A DNA stretch of 64,000 nt from Micromonospora sediminicola. GTDB lineage: Bacteria; Actinomycetota; Actinomycetes; Mycobacteriales; Micromonosporaceae. Made by a program: the position numbers and the translations under genes. Below are positions 42,164-50,113 of the stretch, piece by piece; within the stretch, counting starts at the first letter, position 1, and each line of letters opens with the position of its first letter. The stretch lies in assembly GCF_900089585.1 (NCBI RefSeq), contig NZ_FLRH01000003.1:248001-312000 (forward strand), written 5' to 3'. The notes below the pieces were generated by a model. It saw only the letters and a program-made list of their open reading frames with translations. It was not told the origin of the DNA and searched no databases.

Positions 42164-42169
42164 TAGCGT
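42164..42169 (+). promoter_or_regulatory. -10 box TAGCGT of the GPP34 gene, leaderless
   Basis: TAGCGT ends 7 nt before the ATG at 42177, with no Shine-Dalgarno. Confidence 0.4.
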
Positions 42170-42176
42170 GGCGGGT

Positions 42177-42848
42177 ATGGACGGCCTGCTGCTCACCGAC
42201 GAACTGGTCCTGCTCGCCTACGACGACGCCGGCACGAACCGGCTCGGCCGCCCCCATCTGGACTACGGCCTCGCCGGGGCGGTGCTGCTGGAACTGGCCC
42301 TCGCCCGCCGGGTGGAGGTGGTGGACAAGCGGCTGGTGGTGACCGACCCCGCCCCCACCGGCGTGCCCCTGCTCGACGAGGCGCTGGCCACCGTCGGGGC
42401 CGGGCGGCCCCGCAAGCCGAAGGACTGGATCGGCAAGCTCGCCAAGGGACTGCCGGACCGGGTGCTCGACGGTCTGGTCGGCTCCGGGGTGCTGCGCCGC
42501 GACTCCGACCGGGTGCTGCTGGTCTTCCCGCGTACCCGCTATCCCTCGCCGACCGGCGCGGAGCCGGCGGTGGAGACGGCGGCCCGGCGGCGGATGGTGG
42601 ACGCGCTGGTCGGCGACGGCCCGGTCGACGCCCGGACCGCCGCGCTTCTCACCCTGACCCGGGCGGTCGGCCTGGACCGCAAGCTCTTCCGCGAGCTGCC
42701 GAAGGAGCGGGTCAAGGCCCGGATGACCGAGATCGCCGCCGGTGACTGGGCCTCCGCCGCGGTGAAGAAGGCGATCGAGGAGATGCAGGCCGCGGTGATC
42801 GTCGCGACCACCGCCACCGCCGCCATCAGCGTCACCACGACCAGCTGA
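42177..42848 (+). CDS. GPP34-family (GOLPH3/Vps74-like) phosphoprotein
   Basis: The 223-residue all-helical protein starts MDGLLLTDELVLLAYDD, the typical GPP34 beginning, and has LDYGLAGAVLLELALARRVEV and RVLDGLVGSGVLRRDSDRVL. The eukaryotic relatives bind phosphatidylinositol 4-phosphate at the Golgi; actinobacterial copies are numerous and of unknown role. The last 25 residues are an Ala/Thr-rich hydrophobic stretch that may touch the membrane. The mRNA is probably leaderless. A perfect terminator follows. Confidence 0.85.
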   Translation: MDGLLLTDELVLLAYDDAGTNRLGRPHLDYGLAGAVLLELALARRVEVVDKRLVVTDPAPTGVPLLDEALATVGAGRPRKPKDWIGKLAKGLPDRVLDGLVGSGVLRRDSDRVLLVFPRTRYPSPTGAEPAVETAARRRMVDALVGDGPVDARTAALLTLTRAVGLDRKLFRELPKERVKARMTEIAAGDWASAAVKKAIEEMQAAVIVATTATAAISVTTTS

Positions 42849-42849
42849 C

Positions 42850-42889
42850 ACGACGGCGGCGGCACCCGCGTGGGTGCCGCCGCCGTCGT
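42850..42889. terminator. Bidirectional terminator, GPP34 and etfD
   Basis: Perfect 18-bp stem (42850-42867 with 42872-42889) and GCGT loop. Confidence 0.85.
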
Positions 42890-42915
42890 GGCCCGGCTTC
42901 CCGCCGGGGTACGCC

Positions 42916-45114
42916 TCAGCCGGCCGCCGGAGCGGTCTCCTTCTCGCCGGCCGGCGCGTCCGGCTTGACCGAGCGCAGCAGCACGCTGGCCACGTCGACC
43001 ACCTCGACGTCCTCGCCGGCGCCCTTGCCGTTCACGCCGTCGTTGAGCATGGTCGAGCAGAACGGGCAGCCGACCGCGATGGTCTTCGCACCGGTGGACA
43101 TGGCCTCCTCGACCCGGTCCACGTTGATCCGCTTGCCGATCTTCTCCTCCATCCACATCCGGGCACCGCCGGCGCCGCAGCAGAAGGAGCGCTCGCTGTT
43201 GCGCGGCATCTCGGTCAGCTCGCCCTGGATGGAGTCGCCGAGCACCTCACGGGGAGCGGCGAAGACCCGGTTGTGCCGGCCCAGGTAGCAGGGGTCGTGG
43301 TAGGTCACGCCACCGTCGACCGGCTGCACCGGGGTGAGCTTGCCGGCGCTGACCAGGTGGGCCAGCAGCTGGGTGTGGTGCACCACCTCGAACTCGCCGC
43401 CGAGCTGGCCGTACTCGTTGCCCAGCGTGTTGAAGCAGTGCGGGCAGGTCGCGACGATCTTCCGCTTGCTCTTCTCCCGGCCGTCGAACGCCTCGTTCAG
43501 CGTCTCGACGTTCTGCTGGGCGAGCATCTGGAAGACGAACTCGTTGCCGATGCGCCGGGCCGGGTCACCCGAGCAGGTCTCGCCCTCGCCCAGGATGGCG
43601 AAGGAGACGCCCGCCTCGTTGAGCAGTGTGGCGACCGCGCGGGTGGTCTTCTTGGCCCGGTCCTCGAACGCGCCGGCGCAGCCGACCCAGAACAGGTACT
43701 CGAAGTCGTCGACCTCGCCGACCCGGGGCACCTCGAAGCCGAGGCCCTTGGTCCAGTCCTCGCGGGTGTTCTGCGGGGCGCCCCACGGGTTGCCCTTGTT
43801 CTCCAGGTTGCGGAGCATGACGCCGGCCTCGGACGGGAAGCTCGACTCGATCAGCACCTGGTAGCGGCGCATGTCGACGATGTGGTCCACGTGCTCGATG
43901 TCCACCGGGCACTGCTCGACGCAGGCGCCGCAGGTGGTGCAGGACCAGAGCACGTCCGGGTCGATGACGCCGCCCTCCTCGGCGGTGCCGATCAGTGGGC
44001 GGTCGGCCTCGGCCAGGGCCAGCACGTCCATGTGGGCGAGCTGCGCCTCGGTGGCCTTCTCCTCGCCGGTGAGGTCCTTGCCGCCGCCGGCCAGCAGGTA
44101 GGGCGCCTTCGCGTACGCGTGGTCGCGCAGGCTCAGCACCAGCAGCTTCGGCGACAGCGGCTTGCCGGTGTTCCAGGCCGGGCACTGCGACTGGCACCGG
44201 CCGCACTCGGTGCAGGTGCTGAAGTCGAGCAGGCCCTTCCAGCTGAACTGCTCGACCTGGGCGACACCGAACTGGTCCTTCTCCGGGTCGGCCTCCTCGA
44301 AGTCGAGCGGCTTGCCCTCGCTCGTCATCGGGCGCAGCGGGCCCAGGCCGGAACCGGCGGGCTTCTCCGGGTCGCGCTTGAAGAAGATGTTCGGGAATGC
44401 CAGGAACCGGTGCCAGGCGACACCCATCGTGACGTTCAGCGAGATCACGATGAGCCAGGTCATCGAGATGACGATCTTGATGAGCGCGGCGATGCTCGCG
44501 CCGTTCTCCCAGCTCGGCAGCGCAGCGCCGACGGCGTGGCTGAGCGGGGTGGCCCAGACCGGGTACTCGAAGTGGTCGGTGGCGACCTTGAAGCCCCGGA
44601 TGACGAAACCGAAGATCAGGACCAGCAGCACGATCCACTCGACGAAGTAGCCCTGCCACATGGTCGAGCCGGTGAAGCGGGAGCGGTTCTCGGCGCGACC
44701 GGGCCGGTTGCGCAGCCGGATCGCCATCAGCACCACGATGCCGATCAGGCCGAGGATGCCGATCCACTCGGTGACCAGACCGAAGATCGTCCAGGACCCG
44801 ATGATCGGCAACCCACCGGTCGGGGTGACGACCTCGAAGTAGGCCTCCAGCACCAGCAGCGACAGCACGACGAAGCCGACCATGACGGTCCAGTGCGCGG
44901 CACCGACCACGCTCCACTTCAGCATGCGGGTGTGACCGACGGTCTCCACCAGCATCTTCTTCGTGCGGGCGCCCTTGTCGGCGAACCGCTCCGGCGCGGG
45001 TTGCCCCAGCCGGATGACGGCCGTCATCTTCATGACCGCGCGCACCGCAAGCCACACCGCAACGGCGGTGATGGCGGCCGCGAGGATCGTGGTGACGATC
45101 TGGACGCTGCCCAT
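42916..45114 (-). CDS. etfD: Membrane Fe-S oxidoreductase, EtfD-like
   Basis: The 732-residue protein has about five or six membrane helices at the N-terminus (1-240, NarI-like), two [4Fe-4S] motifs, CTECGRCQSQCP (about 300) and CTTCGACVEQCP (about 393), and two CCG domains, with CPHCFNTLGNEYG, DPCYLGRHNRV, SFCCGAGGARMW and GCPFCSTML. This matches M. tuberculosis Rv0338c (EtfD), which takes electrons from the flavoprotein EtfBA to quinone during fatty-acid oxidation. ATG with GGGAGG 8 nt upstream. The inverted repeat at 45163-45178 lies 48 bp before the start and nearly equals the one before fadE5. Confidence 0.88.
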   Translation of the reverse strand: MGSVQIVTTILAAAITAVAVWLAVRAVMKMTAVIRLGQPAPERFADKGARTKKMLVETVGHTRMLKWSVVGAAHWTVMVGFVVLSLLVLEAYFEVVTPTGGLPIIGSWTIFGLVTEWIGILGLIGIVVLMAIRLRNRPGRAENRSRFTGSTMWQGYFVEWIVLLVLIFGFVIRGFKVATDHFEYPVWATPLSHAVGAALPSWENGASIAALIKIVISMTWLIVISLNVTMGVAWHRFLAFPNIFFKRDPEKPAGSGLGPLRPMTSEGKPLDFEEADPEKDQFGVAQVEQFSWKGLLDFSTCTECGRCQSQCPAWNTGKPLSPKLLVLSLRDHAYAKAPYLLAGGGKDLTGEEKATEAQLAHMDVLALAEADRPLIGTAEEGGVIDPDVLWSCTTCGACVEQCPVDIEHVDHIVDMRRYQVLIESSFPSEAGVMLRNLENKGNPWGAPQNTREDWTKGLGFEVPRVGEVDDFEYLFWVGCAGAFEDRAKKTTRAVATLLNEAGVSFAILGEGETCSGDPARRIGNEFVFQMLAQQNVETLNEAFDGREKSKRKIVATCPHCFNTLGNEYGQLGGEFEVVHHTQLLAHLVSAGKLTPVQPVDGGVTYHDPCYLGRHNRVFAAPREVLGDSIQGELTEMPRNSERSFCCGAGGARMWMEEKIGKRINVDRVEEAMSTGAKTIAVGCPFCSTMLNDGVNGKGAGEDVEVVDVASVLLRSVKPDAPAGEKETAPAAG

Positions 45115-45162
45115 CGAGTTGGCCTCCCGGTCTGCTGCTTGTCAGTGCAGCCTACGCGGAAG

Positions 45163-45178
45163 GTTACCCAGCAGTAAC
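45163..45178. promoter_or_regulatory. Inverted repeat GTTAC-N6-GTAAC in front of etfD, repressor site candidate
   Basis: GTTACCCAGCAGTAAC is 14 of 16 identical to the site in front of fadE5 (20326-20341). It is in the 167-bp gap between etfD and crgA, close to the expected etfD promoter. Confidence 0.6.
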
Positions 45179-45197
45179 GTGAGTCTTCTCGCACCGG

Positions 45198-45260
45198 CCA
45201 CGCCGCCCTGCGGACACCTTAGGTGCAGCGGAGTCCGGGTGCCGGACAGGGGCGGCGTGG
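45198..45260 (-). terminator. Terminator of crgA
   Basis: An 11-bp stem, CCACGCCGCCC (45198-45208) with GGGCGGCGTGG (45250-45260), holds an inner GTCCGG/CCGGAC hairpin. It is 21 bp past the crgA stop. Confidence 0.6.
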
Positions 45261-45281
45261 CGTGACGTGCGACCGGGCGAC

Positions 45282-45545
45282 TCAGCGCCAGCGGGAGAGC
45301 AGGATCAGCGAGGAGACCATCGCGCCGAAGCCCACCGCGAGGTTCCAGTAACCCCACGAGGCGACCGGGTAGGCCTGCTCGGAGAGGTAGTAGATCACCA
45401 GCCAGCCGATGCCCACCGCGATCAGCGCGACCGCGGTGATCGGCAGCCAGACCGGGCTAGGCTTGCGCGTCGCCGCCGTCGCCGTCGGGCGGACGTCCGT
45501 CGGCGGGGTGTACACCTTCTTCTTGCGGACCTGAGACTTGGGCAC
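45282..45545 (-). CDS. crgA: Cell division protein CrgA
   Basis: An 87-residue membrane protein. The start VPKSQVRKKKVYTPPTDVR is the basic cytoplasmic tail typical of CrgA, followed by two helices (about 35-57 and 66-85). CrgA binds FtsZ, FtsI and FtsQ in mycobacteria and helps place the septum; in Streptomyces it controls septum timing. GTG start with GGAG about 6 nt upstream. It is the first gene of the growth and division locus, as in M. tuberculosis. Confidence 0.93.
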   Translation of the reverse strand: MPKSQVRKKKVYTPPTDVRPTATAATRKPSPVWLPITAVALIAVGIGWLVIYYLSEQAYPVASWGYWNLAVGFGAMVSSLILLSRWR

Positions 45546-45776
45546 GACGCTCTCCAGAGGGGGGTACGACCTCGTCCGGCCTGACAACCGGGCGCGGGGG
45601 CGACGGTCCATGGCCAATAATGTTCGACAGCTAGCGTAGTCCCGACGGACCGTCCAGGCCACGAATGGGGTCAGGCCGGTGCACGGAGTGACCGAAAAGA
45701 GCGGGACTTTTCGGGTCGAGCAGGTCGGTTCGCATCGGCGCGGGCCGGAACGAGACGACGGGAAAGGGAACGCCCG

Positions 45777-46583
45777 GTGGAGTACACGTCCGGCGCCGCC
45801 TCCTGGCAGAAGGTCCTCCGCCGCGCGGTCGCCGGTCTGCTGCCCCGACGAGCGCGTCAGCGCCGCCCGGGCTGGTCGATCGGCGTGCCCCTGATCGCCG
45901 CCGCGGCGGGGCTGCTCTTCACCACCACCGCGACCACCGCCGGCGGCACCTCGCTGCGCGAGGACCGGCGGCCCCAGCTCACCCAGCTCATCGAGGACCG
46001 GCGCGAGCAGGTCGCGGCCAGCGAGGCGAAGGCGGCGCGGCTGCGCGACGAGGTCGAGCAGCAGACCGAGGCGCTGGCCGGCACCGACGGGCCGGTCAAG
46101 CTCCAGCGGGACCGGGCCGCCGCCAGCCGGCAGGCCGCCGGGTTCACCGCGCTCACCGGCACCGGAATCACCATCGAGCTGAACGACGCCGACTGGGGCC
46201 CCGGCCAGCCGCTGCCCAAGGGCGCCAGCAACGACGACCTGGTCGTGCACCAGGGCGACGTGCAGGCGGTGGTGAACGCGCTCTGGGCCGGCGGCGCGGA
46301 GGCCATGTCAATCATGAACGTCCGCGTCCTCAGCACCAGCGCGGTACGCTGCGTCGGTAACACCCTGCTGCTGCACGGCCGGGTTTACTCCCCTCCTTTC
46401 AAGATCGTGGCCATCGGCGATCCCGCGGAGTTCCAGCGGGCGCTCGCCGCCTCTGAGGGAGTCCGGGTGTTCAAGGAAGTGGCCGACCACTACCAGCTCG
46501 GCTACGTCGAGCGGGTCTCCACCGTCACCGTGCCGGCGTTCGAGGACTCCACCGCGCTGCAATCGGCGACGGTGCCCAGGTGA
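45777..46583 (+). CDS. DUF881 membrane-anchored protein
   Basis: The 268-residue protein has one N-terminal membrane segment (about 35-58), a coiled coil (about 65-110: [21 protein letters not shown]) and a C-terminal DUF881 domain with the signature [51 protein letters not shown]. It is extracytoplasmic. DUF881 genes are common beside division and sortase genes in actinobacteria; the function is unknown. GTG 45777 has GGAAAGGGA upstream. It overlaps the sortase start by 4 nt (GTGA). Confidence 0.88.
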   Translation: MEYTSGAASWQKVLRRAVAGLLPRRARQRRPGWSIGVPLIAAAAGLLFTTTATTAGGTSLREDRRPQLTQLIEDRREQVAASEAKAARLRDEVEQQTEALAGTDGPVKLQRDRAAASRQAAGFTALTGTGITIELNDADWGPGQPLPKGASNDDLVVHQGDVQAVVNALWAGGAEAMSIMNVRVLSTSAVRCVGNTLLLHGRVYSPPFKIVAIGDPAEFQRALAASEGVRVFKEVADHYQLGYVERVSTVTVPAFEDSTALQSATVPR

Positions 46584-48841
46584 CCGGCGACCGCCCCGCG
46601 GAACGCCACGGTCGCCCCGACGACCCGCACGAGGAGCCGACCGCGTTCCTCCCCACCGTCGACCGTCCGGCGCCCGCCCCGGCCCGGCCCCCGCTCGACC
46701 TGCCCTGGCCGGACGCCGGCCCGACCCACTCGTCCCCGGCCCGTCGCGACCTCGGCGGCCGTGACCCGGGCGCCCGTCGCCCCGGCCGTGACCCTGGCCC
46801 CGGTGACCTCGGCCGGGACCTCCGTGCCCATGGCCTGGGACGCGAACTCGACACCCGTGGGCCGGGCCGTGACCCTGGCGCCGGTGACGCGAGCCGTGGG
46901 CTACCCGACCGGTGGGATCCCCGTGGCCAGGGGCCGGACCGAGGCGACCCCGCCGGCCGGCGCCACGGCCGCCGCGCACCCGACGGCCGTGGCGCCGGCG
47001 ACCGCGCACCCGACGGCCGTGGCACCGGGGACCGCGCACCCACCCGCCGCGAACCCGCCCGCCCGGAGACCGGCGGTTGGGAGCCGGAACGTCGCAACCA
47101 CGGCCACGGCCACGGCGACGCGGGCGGCCGGCCCAGCGCCCCGCCCCCGCCCGCCTGGCCGGGCAACCAGGCCCGTCCGCCGAGCACCGCGGACCGGGCC
47201 GAGCCGCACGGGCCGGCGCGCGCCGAGGGCTACCCATCGACGCCCCACACCGAGACCCGCCCCCCGTCGTACCGGTCGTCGCCCCGCCCGGAGACCCGTC
47301 AGCCGGCACGCGCCGAGACGTACCCGCCCTCGTCCCACCCCGAGACCCGTCAGCCGGCACGCGCCGAGGGGTATCCGCCGTCGTCCCACGCCGGGACCCC
47401 GTCCTCGCCACGCGTCGAGGCGTACCCGCCTCCGCCCCACGAGGACGCCCGGCAGTCGGCGCGCGGCCTCGGCCGCCCGCCCACCGGTTCGGGCGGCCAG
47501 CACCCGGACGGCCCCGGGACGGCGGGGGGGCGAGCTGCCGAGAACCGGCCGGCCGGGCCCGCGGATGCCCGGTCCGCCGCGGCACCGGCCAGGCCCGCCG
47601 ATCCGTACCGCTCCGACGGCCGCAGCGGAGTCGGCGGCCCGGCCACCCCCGAGGACCGGCGTTTCTCGGGGCCGTCCGGCCGCCGGTTCGATCCGACGTC
47701 GCGCACCGACCAACCCCCGCCGGGCCCCGTCGGCCCCTTTGAGCACCGCGCCGACCCGGATCGCGCGCCGGCGACGCCGTCCGGCGCTCGCGGTGGTGCT
47801 CCCGGCCCGATCCGACCGGCCGCCCCCGCCGACGGGCCGACCGACTTCCTGCCCCCGGTGGGAGAGCGGGCCGGCGCGTCCGAGCCGCGTGCCCGCGCGT
47901 CGCAACGGCACGACGCCGGCCCCGAGCAGCCCGGCGACCCGGGTGCGACGGCGGTGCTGCGCCCGGTCAGCCGCCCGCCCGCCGATCCGCGGTTGGACTC
48001 CACAGCGCTGATGGGCGCCGTACCCCCGGTGCAGGACACCGGCGACGGCGGCGACGAGCCACCGGCGGAGCCGCCGCGCCCACGGCGCGGCGAGCGGGTG
48101 GTGCAGCTCCGGCCGGAACAGACCGGCGAGGGCTACCGCAGCGTCTACTCCGAACTGACCCGCCCGACCACGGGCTCCCGGCTGCGCTCGGTGATTCGCG
48201 GCACCGGCGAGGTGCTGATCACCTTCGGCCTGGTCGTGCTGCTCTTCGCCGGTTACGAGATCTGGGGCAAGTCGGTCATCGTCGACGCCCACCAGAGCGA
48301 CCTGAGCGGTCAGCTCGCCCGGGAGTGGGAGACGGACCCGACCGTCGGCCCGACCACCGGGCCGAGCGTGAAGCCGAAGCCGCCGGCCGAGGGGAAGCCC
48401 GTCGCCGGCCTCTACATCCCCAAGTTCGACAAGCACTGGGTGGTGGTGGAGGGCGTCAGCCCGGACGACATCCGGTACGCCCCGGGCCACTACCCGGACA
48501 GCGCCATGCCGGGCGAGGTGGGCAACTTCTCCGTCGCCGGTCACCGCATCCGCTCCACCTTCTGGCGGCTGGACGAGTTGAAGGCCGACGACGTCATCGT
48601 GGTCGAGACCAAGACCGAGTGGCTCGTCTACCGGGTCTACCAGCAGCGGATCGTCAAGCCCTCCCAGGTGGAGGTGGTCGCGCCGGTACCGGGCAAACCG
48701 GACCGGAAGGCGACCGAGAAGCTGCTCACGCTGACCACCTGCAACCCCAAGTTCGACAACTACCAGCGGCTCATCGTCCACGCCCGGCTGGACCACGCCC
48801 AGGCGAAGTCGGCGGGCCGCCCGGCCGAACTGGAGGCCTGA
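46580..48841 (+). CDS. Class E sortase with a very long low-complexity N-terminus
   Basis: The 753-residue protein has about 530 residues of Pro/Arg/Gly/Asp-rich sequence with RGDPGAG and [16 protein letters not shown] repeats, one membrane helix (about 543-563: [19 protein letters not shown]) and a C-terminal sortase domain (about 605-745). The active-site His is in [12 protein letters not shown], the Cys in [11 protein letters not shown] and the Arg in the final [12 protein letters not shown]. Class E sortases attach proteins with LAXTG-like signals. Two other plus frames are also open across the N-terminus because of composition; the class E frame is set by the domain. Confidence 0.85.
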   Translation: MTGDRPAERHGRPDDPHEEPTAFLPTVDRPAPAPARPPLDLPWPDAGPTHSSPARRDLGGRDPGARRPGRDPGPGDLGRDLRAHGLGRELDTRGPGRDPGAGDASRGLPDRWDPRGQGPDRGDPAGRRHGRRAPDGRGAGDRAPDGRGTGDRAPTRREPARPETGGWEPERRNHGHGHGDAGGRPSAPPPPAWPGNQARPPSTADRAEPHGPARAEGYPSTPHTETRPPSYRSSPRPETRQPARAETYPPSSHPETRQPARAEGYPPSSHAGTPSSPRVEAYPPPPHEDARQSARGLGRPPTGSGGQHPDGPGTAGGRAAENRPAGPADARSAAAPARPADPYRSDGRSGVGGPATPEDRRFSGPSGRRFDPTSRTDQPPPGPVGPFEHRADPDRAPATPSGARGGAPGPIRPAAPADGPTDFLPPVGERAGASEPRARASQRHDAGPEQPGDPGATAVLRPVSRPPADPRLDSTALMGAVPPVQDTGDGGDEPPAEPPRPRRGERVVQLRPEQTGEGYRSVYSELTRPTTGSRLRSVIRGTGEVLITFGLVVLLFAGYEIWGKSVIVDAHQSDLSGQLAREWETDPTVGPTTGPSVKPKPPAEGKPVAGLYIPKFDKHWVVVEGVSPDDIRYAPGHYPDSAMPGEVGNFSVAGHRIRSTFWRLDELKADDVIVVETKTEWLVYRVYQQRIVKPSQVEVVAPVPGKPDRKATEKLLTLTTCNPKFDNYQRLIVHARLDHAQAKSAGRPAELEA

Positions 48842-48844
48842 CCC

Positions 48845-49129
48845 GTGTACTCGTGGATCTGGCGGAAGCTGCCGTTCGGCCTGCCCGGGAAGCTGATCGG
48901 CTCGGTGCTGCTGGCCACCGCCACGGTCGCCCTGCTCTGGCTCGTGGTCTTTCCCTGGGCCGAGCCGCTGCTGCCCTTCGACGACGTGCAGGTCACGCAG
49001 GACTCCGGCGTACCGGGCGACGCTCCTGGGGGAGGGCTCACCGACCCGACCGGGCTGCCGGGCGAGGAGGAGGAACTCCCCTACAGCACCGAGACCAACA
49101 ACGCCCCGCCCTCCACCCCGAACAGGTGA
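48845..49129 (+). CDS. Small membrane protein between sortase and pabA, 94 aa
   Basis: The 94-residue protein has one transmembrane helix (about 17-38: LIGSVLLATATVALLWLVVFPW) and an acidic, Pro/Gly-rich outside tail. GGAGG lies about 8 nt before the GTG at 48845. It begins 3 bp after the sortase stop and ends 4 bp before pabA, so it belongs to the same operon. Homologues of unknown function sit at the same place in other actinobacteria, as I recall. Confidence 0.75.
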   Translation: MYSWIWRKLPFGLPGKLIGSVLLATATVALLWLVVFPWAEPLLPFDDVQVTQDSGVPGDAPGGGLTDPTGLPGEEEELPYSTETNNAPPSTPNR

Positions 49130-49133
49130 CCCG

Positions 49134-49784
49134 ATGCGCGTCCTGGTGATCGACAACTACGACTCGTTCGTCTTCAACCTCGTGCAGTACCTCGGCCAGC
49201 TCGGCGTGGACTGCGAGGTACGGCGCAACGACGAGATCGACGTCGCCGAGGTGGGCCGCGTCGGCGCGGACGGCGTGCTGCTCTCGCCCGGACCGGGCAG
49301 CCCCGACCGGGCCGGCATCTGCCTGGACGTCATCCGCGAGTACGCGGGCAAGCTCCCCCTCTTCGGCGTCTGCCTCGGCCACCAGGCCATCGGTGAGGCG
49401 TTCAGGGCCACCGTGACCCGGGCCCCGGAGCTGCTGCACGGCAAGACCTCCGAGGTGCACCACCACGGCGTCGGCGTGCTCGCCGGCCTGCCCGACCCGT
49501 TCACCGCCACCCGCTACCACTCACTCGCGGTGCTGCCCGAGACGCTCCCGGACGAGCTGGAGGTCACCGGCAGTACCGCCTCCGGGGTGGTGATGGCGAT
49601 GCGGCACCGCACGCTGCCGATCGAGGGCGTGCAGTTCCACCCCGAGTCGGTGCTGACCGAGGGCGGTCACGTCATGCTGGCGAACTGGTTGGCCACGTGC
49701 GGCTTCCCGGAGGCGCTGGAGCGCGCCCCGGAGCTGGCCGCCGAGGTCGACGCCCGCCGCCGCGCCGCCTTCGCCGCAGCCTGA
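49134..49784 (+). CDS. pabA: Aminodeoxychorismate/anthranilate synthase glutamine amidotransferase
   Basis: The 216-residue class I glutamine amidotransferase hydrolyses glutamine and passes ammonia to PabB or TrpE. The triad is visible: Cys in LFGVCLGHQAIGEAF, and His and Glu in VQFHPESVLTEGG. It starts MRVLVIDNYDSFVFNLVQYL. In M. tuberculosis the same gene (trpG/pabA, Rv0013) precedes pknB in the convergent direction, as here. The trailing 25 residues are an Ala/Glu/Arg-rich helix. Confidence 0.92.
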   Translation: MRVLVIDNYDSFVFNLVQYLGQLGVDCEVRRNDEIDVAEVGRVGADGVLLSPGPGSPDRAGICLDVIREYAGKLPLFGVCLGHQAIGEAFRATVTRAPELLHGKTSEVHHHGVGVLAGLPDPFTATRYHSLAVLPETLPDELEVTGSTASGVVMAMRHRTLPIEGVQFHPESVLTEGGHVMLANWLATCGFPEALERAPELAAEVDARRRAAFAAA

Positions 49785-49820
49785 CGCACCCCGCGCCCCG
49801 CACCCCGCACCCCGCGCCCC

Positions 49821-49881
49821 GTCGATCATGAGGTTGGCGGCAGGTCACGCCCGATTTGTCGCCGCCAACTTCATGGTCAAC
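49821..49881. repeat. Palindromic repeat, family C
   Basis: Arms 49821-49841 and 49861-49881 match at 18 of 21 bases. The core is ATGAGGTTGGCGGC with complement GCCGCCAACTTCAT, around a 19-nt loop. I recall similar sequences as frequent REP-like elements in Micromonospora. Confidence 0.75.
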
Positions 49882-49912
49882 AGGGGACGGGTTCGGGAGG
49901 GGACGACACGTT

Positions 49913-49970
49913 GTCGAGATCTTGGTACGGGGCTGCCCTCAGGGGGGCGGGGCCGTACCAAGATCTCGAC
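49913..49970. repeat. Palindromic repeat, family D
   Basis: GTCGAGATCTTGGTACGG (49913-49930) and the exact complement at 49953-49970 form perfect 18-bp arms. The 22-nt centre can itself fold (GCCC with GGGC). Copies of the GATCTTGGTAC palindrome are, as I recall, common in this genus. Confidence 0.85.
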
Positions 49971-50113
49971 GGGGGACGGTGTGGGTGGGACCCGGTGGGT
50001 GTTTCCCGCGTTGGGATGCGCCCGTGGCGTTCCACCCCGACTCATGCGTCCGGAGAAGCAGCGTGGCGGTGTCCCGGTCGTCCGGGGCACCGCCACGTGT
50101 GCGTCGACAGCCG

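Larger units (their letters stand above)
49785..50113. other. Gene-free convergent gap with two palindromic repeats (329 bp)
   Basis: Between pabA and pknB stops. It contains CACCCCG tandem repeats (49785-49820), a 21-bp-arm palindrome (49821-49881) and an 18-bp-arm palindrome (49913-49970). The remaining 140 bp up to pknB shows no recognised signal. Confidence 0.7.

Noticed and set aside
46761..48011. Long overlapping plus-strand frames inside the sortase N-terminus
   Set aside because: They lack a ribosome binding site and domain. High GC with low complexity keeps all frames open; the sortase frame continues into a real domain.
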